From Vicinamibacterales bacterium (GTDB lineage Bacteria > Acidobacteriota > Vicinamibacteria > Vicinamibacterales > UBA8438), in contig CATQHX010000008.1 of assembly GCA_958296065.1 (NCBI GenBank), forward strand, positions 1 to 64,000: a DNA stretch of 64,000 nt, written 5' to 3'. The translations under genes were made by a program, and so were the position numbers. Of the stretch, positions 62,838 to 64,000 are shown in pieces. Below the pieces are notes generated by a model. The model saw only the letters and a list, made by a program, of their open reading frames with translations. It was not told where the DNA came from and did not search any database. Position 1 is the first letter of the stretch, and the number at the start of each line of letters is the position of its first letter.

Positions 62838-63176
62838 ATGATGGCCGTCGCGATTCGCGTGGCCGCGTCGGCGCTCGCGGACCTGGAGGATATCCGGGCC
62901 TGGTATGCCGAGCGGCGAGCGTCGGAGGTCGGAGACCGCGTCGTCGCCGGGATTGTCGAGCGCATCGAATCCCTCGCGGACCATCCCGGCCTGGGCCGCG
63001 TCGTGCCGGAGTTCGAGCAGTCCTTCCTCCGGGAGCTGATCCAGGCGCCCTTCCGGATCGTGTACCGCCGCGATCCGGATCTCGTGCGCGTCGTTCGGGT
63101 CTGGCGCGGCGAGCGGCGGATGAGCCTGCCCGCAATCTCGCCGGTGCGGACTGCTCCTCCCGGCGCCGCCGACTGA
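62838..63176 (+). CDS. RelE/ParE-family toxin
   Basis: A 112-residue protein. ATG 62,838 or 62,841 directly follows the antitoxin stop. The ParE/RelE fold is shown by ADLEDIRAWYAERRASEVGD, ESLADHPGLGRVVPEF, FLRELIQAPFRIVYRRDPDL and VRVVRVWRGERRM. Whether it targets gyrase (ParE) or mRNA (RelE) cannot be told. The C-terminal extension (SPVRTAPPGAAD) is longer than usual. Confidence 0.88.
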   Translation: MMAVAIRVAASALADLEDIRAWYAERRASEVGDRVVAGIVERIESLADHPGLGRVVPEFEQSFLRELIQAPFRIVYRRDPDLVRVVRVWRGERRMSLPAISPVRTAPPGAAD

Positions 63177-63327
63177 CCGTCGAGCCGGCGTCGTCGTCGA
63201 CTCATGCTTCGGCCTGTGCGGCTGCGCGCAAAGAAAACGATTGCAACTGCCGCGCTCCTGCGCTAGGTTGCCTTTCCGGGCCGTACATCATCAAGGAGGA
63301 GTTGGAGCCGGCAGGACACGCGCATAC

Positions 63328-63351
63328 GTCGTCGTCGTCGTCGTCGTCGTC
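63328..63351. repeat. (GTC)8 microsatellite in receptor leader
   Basis: Eight uninterrupted GTC units lie 62 bp upstream of the second TonB receptor start. Length variation here could alter promoter spacing, but nothing in the sequence shows that it does. Confidence 0.7.
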
Positions 63352-63413
63352 TGTATCGACCCCATACGCGATCGGGTGATCGCGCGTCCGGTTTTCGGAA
63401 GGAGGGTGGAACA

Positions 63414-64000
63414 GTGCGAAGGCTTGCGACGCTTCTCACCATCGTCACGCTCGTCGGCGTAGCTGCGACATCGGCCCTGGCCCAACAGGGCCGGACGGAG
63501 CTTCGCGGGAGTGTCACCGACGAAACCGGAGGCGCCCTCCCGGGCGTGACCATCTTCATCCAGAACGAGGCGGACGGCACCTTCCGCGAGGTGATCACCG
63601 GCGGTGACGGCAGCTACTTCGCGGCGCAGTTGCTGCCGGGGGTCTTCACGGTCACCGCGGCCCTGCCGGGCTTCGGCACGTTCCAGACGACGGGCTACGA
63701 GTTGCGGGTCGGACAGACGGTCCCGCTCGACATCATCCTCGGCGTGGGCGCCCTCGAGGAGACCGTGACCGTCTCCGGGCAGGCCCCGCTGGTCGACCTC
63801 ACCTCGGCCGAGGTGGGCGGCACCCTCGACGACTCGGAGCTGATAGAGATGCCGCTGCAGAACCGCAGCGCGTTCGCCGCGATCTCGCTGCTGCCGGGCA
63901 TCCAGTTCCTGCCGTCGTCCTCGCAGGGCGCCGACACGATCATCGCCAACGGCCAGACCGCCGCGTCCAGCTCGCTGAACTTCGACGGGGGCTCCAACAG
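63414..64000 (+). CDS. TonB-dependent receptor, N-terminal part
   Basis: The gene starts at GTG 63,414 behind GGAAGGAGG and runs off the window end (195 codons). A signal peptide (LTIVTLVGVAATSALA) is followed by a CarboxypepD_reg-like domain (GSVTDETGGALPGVTIFIQN, LLPGVFTVTAALPGFGTFQT) and the start of the plug (ETVTVSGQAPLVDLTSAEVG, LIEMPLQNRSAFAAISLLPG, LNFDGGSN). It has the same architecture as the receptor at 27.1 kb but is a distinct paralogue. The ligand is unknown. Confidence 0.9.
   Translation, partial: MRRLATLLTIVTLVGVAATSALAQQGRTELRGSVTDETGGALPGVTIFIQNEADGTFREVITGGDGSYFAAQLLPGVFTVTAALPGFGTFQTTGYELRVGQTVPLDIILGVGALEETVTVSGQAPLVDLTSAEVGGTLDDSELIEMPLQNRSAFAAISLLPGIQFLPSSSQGADTIIANGQTAASSSLNFDGGSN

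Overview
The window is high-GC bacterial DNA. Gene content points to Acidobacteriota, probably a Vicinamibacteria-like lineage: TonB-dependent receptors with an N-terminal carboxypeptidase-regulatory domain, a VWFA-related secreted protein, several secreted PQQ dehydrogenases, a DUF1592-like/DUF1552 pair, CocE hydrolase, secreted amidohydrolase and DUF3179. No rRNA or taxonomic marker settles this, so the assignment is an inference. 

Bases 1 to about 26,990 are an accessory, decaying zone. It holds remnants of a UvrD-type helicase, a UvrA paralogue, a MacA/MacB-type efflux pump, a ComM-like AAA+ protein, a methyltransferase, a phage terminase and a DUF4143 ATPase. These are cut up by at least three group II intron fragments, an IS5-like element, an IS21-family element with a 5-bp target duplication, an IS630 fragment and an IS1634-family element. 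Intact genes here are few: exonuclease III, two orphan membrane or exported proteins, and a three-gene minus-strand cluster at 16,468-21,444. That cluster encodes a membrane-anchored coiled-coil protein, a 1262-residue RecQ-type helicase with an N-terminal Vsr/DUF559-like nuclease motif, and a second coiled-coil protein 10 bp downstream. It is the best candidate for an undescribed defence-type system. A single type I-E-like CRISPR repeat lies just beyond it.

Bases 27,000 to 64,000 are compact chromosomal genes. First comes a secretion and respiration block: TonB receptor, secreted HExxH protein, di-haem cytochrome c and PQQ dehydrogenase. A housekeeping block follows: RarA, TrmH-type methyltransferase, GreA, a patatin-like protein lacking its serine, DHH phosphoesterase, VWA protein, UvrB, tRNA-Val, citrate synthase-like lyase, HPRT and DUF3179. 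Then come a peroxiredoxin-like gene, TatA, a DASS transporter, an orphan exported protein, CocE hydrolase, amidohydrolase, a second PQQ dehydrogenase, a PIN toxin-antitoxin pair, the DUF1552/DUF1592-like pair, a membrane coiled-coil protein, a Phd/ParE-type pair and the start of a second TonB receptor.

The sharpest single observation is the peroxiredoxin-like gene at 48,194-48,724. It has an in-frame TGA exactly where the catalytic Cys is expected, followed 14 nt later by a perfect 7-bp stem-loop. It is most simply read as a selenoprotein.
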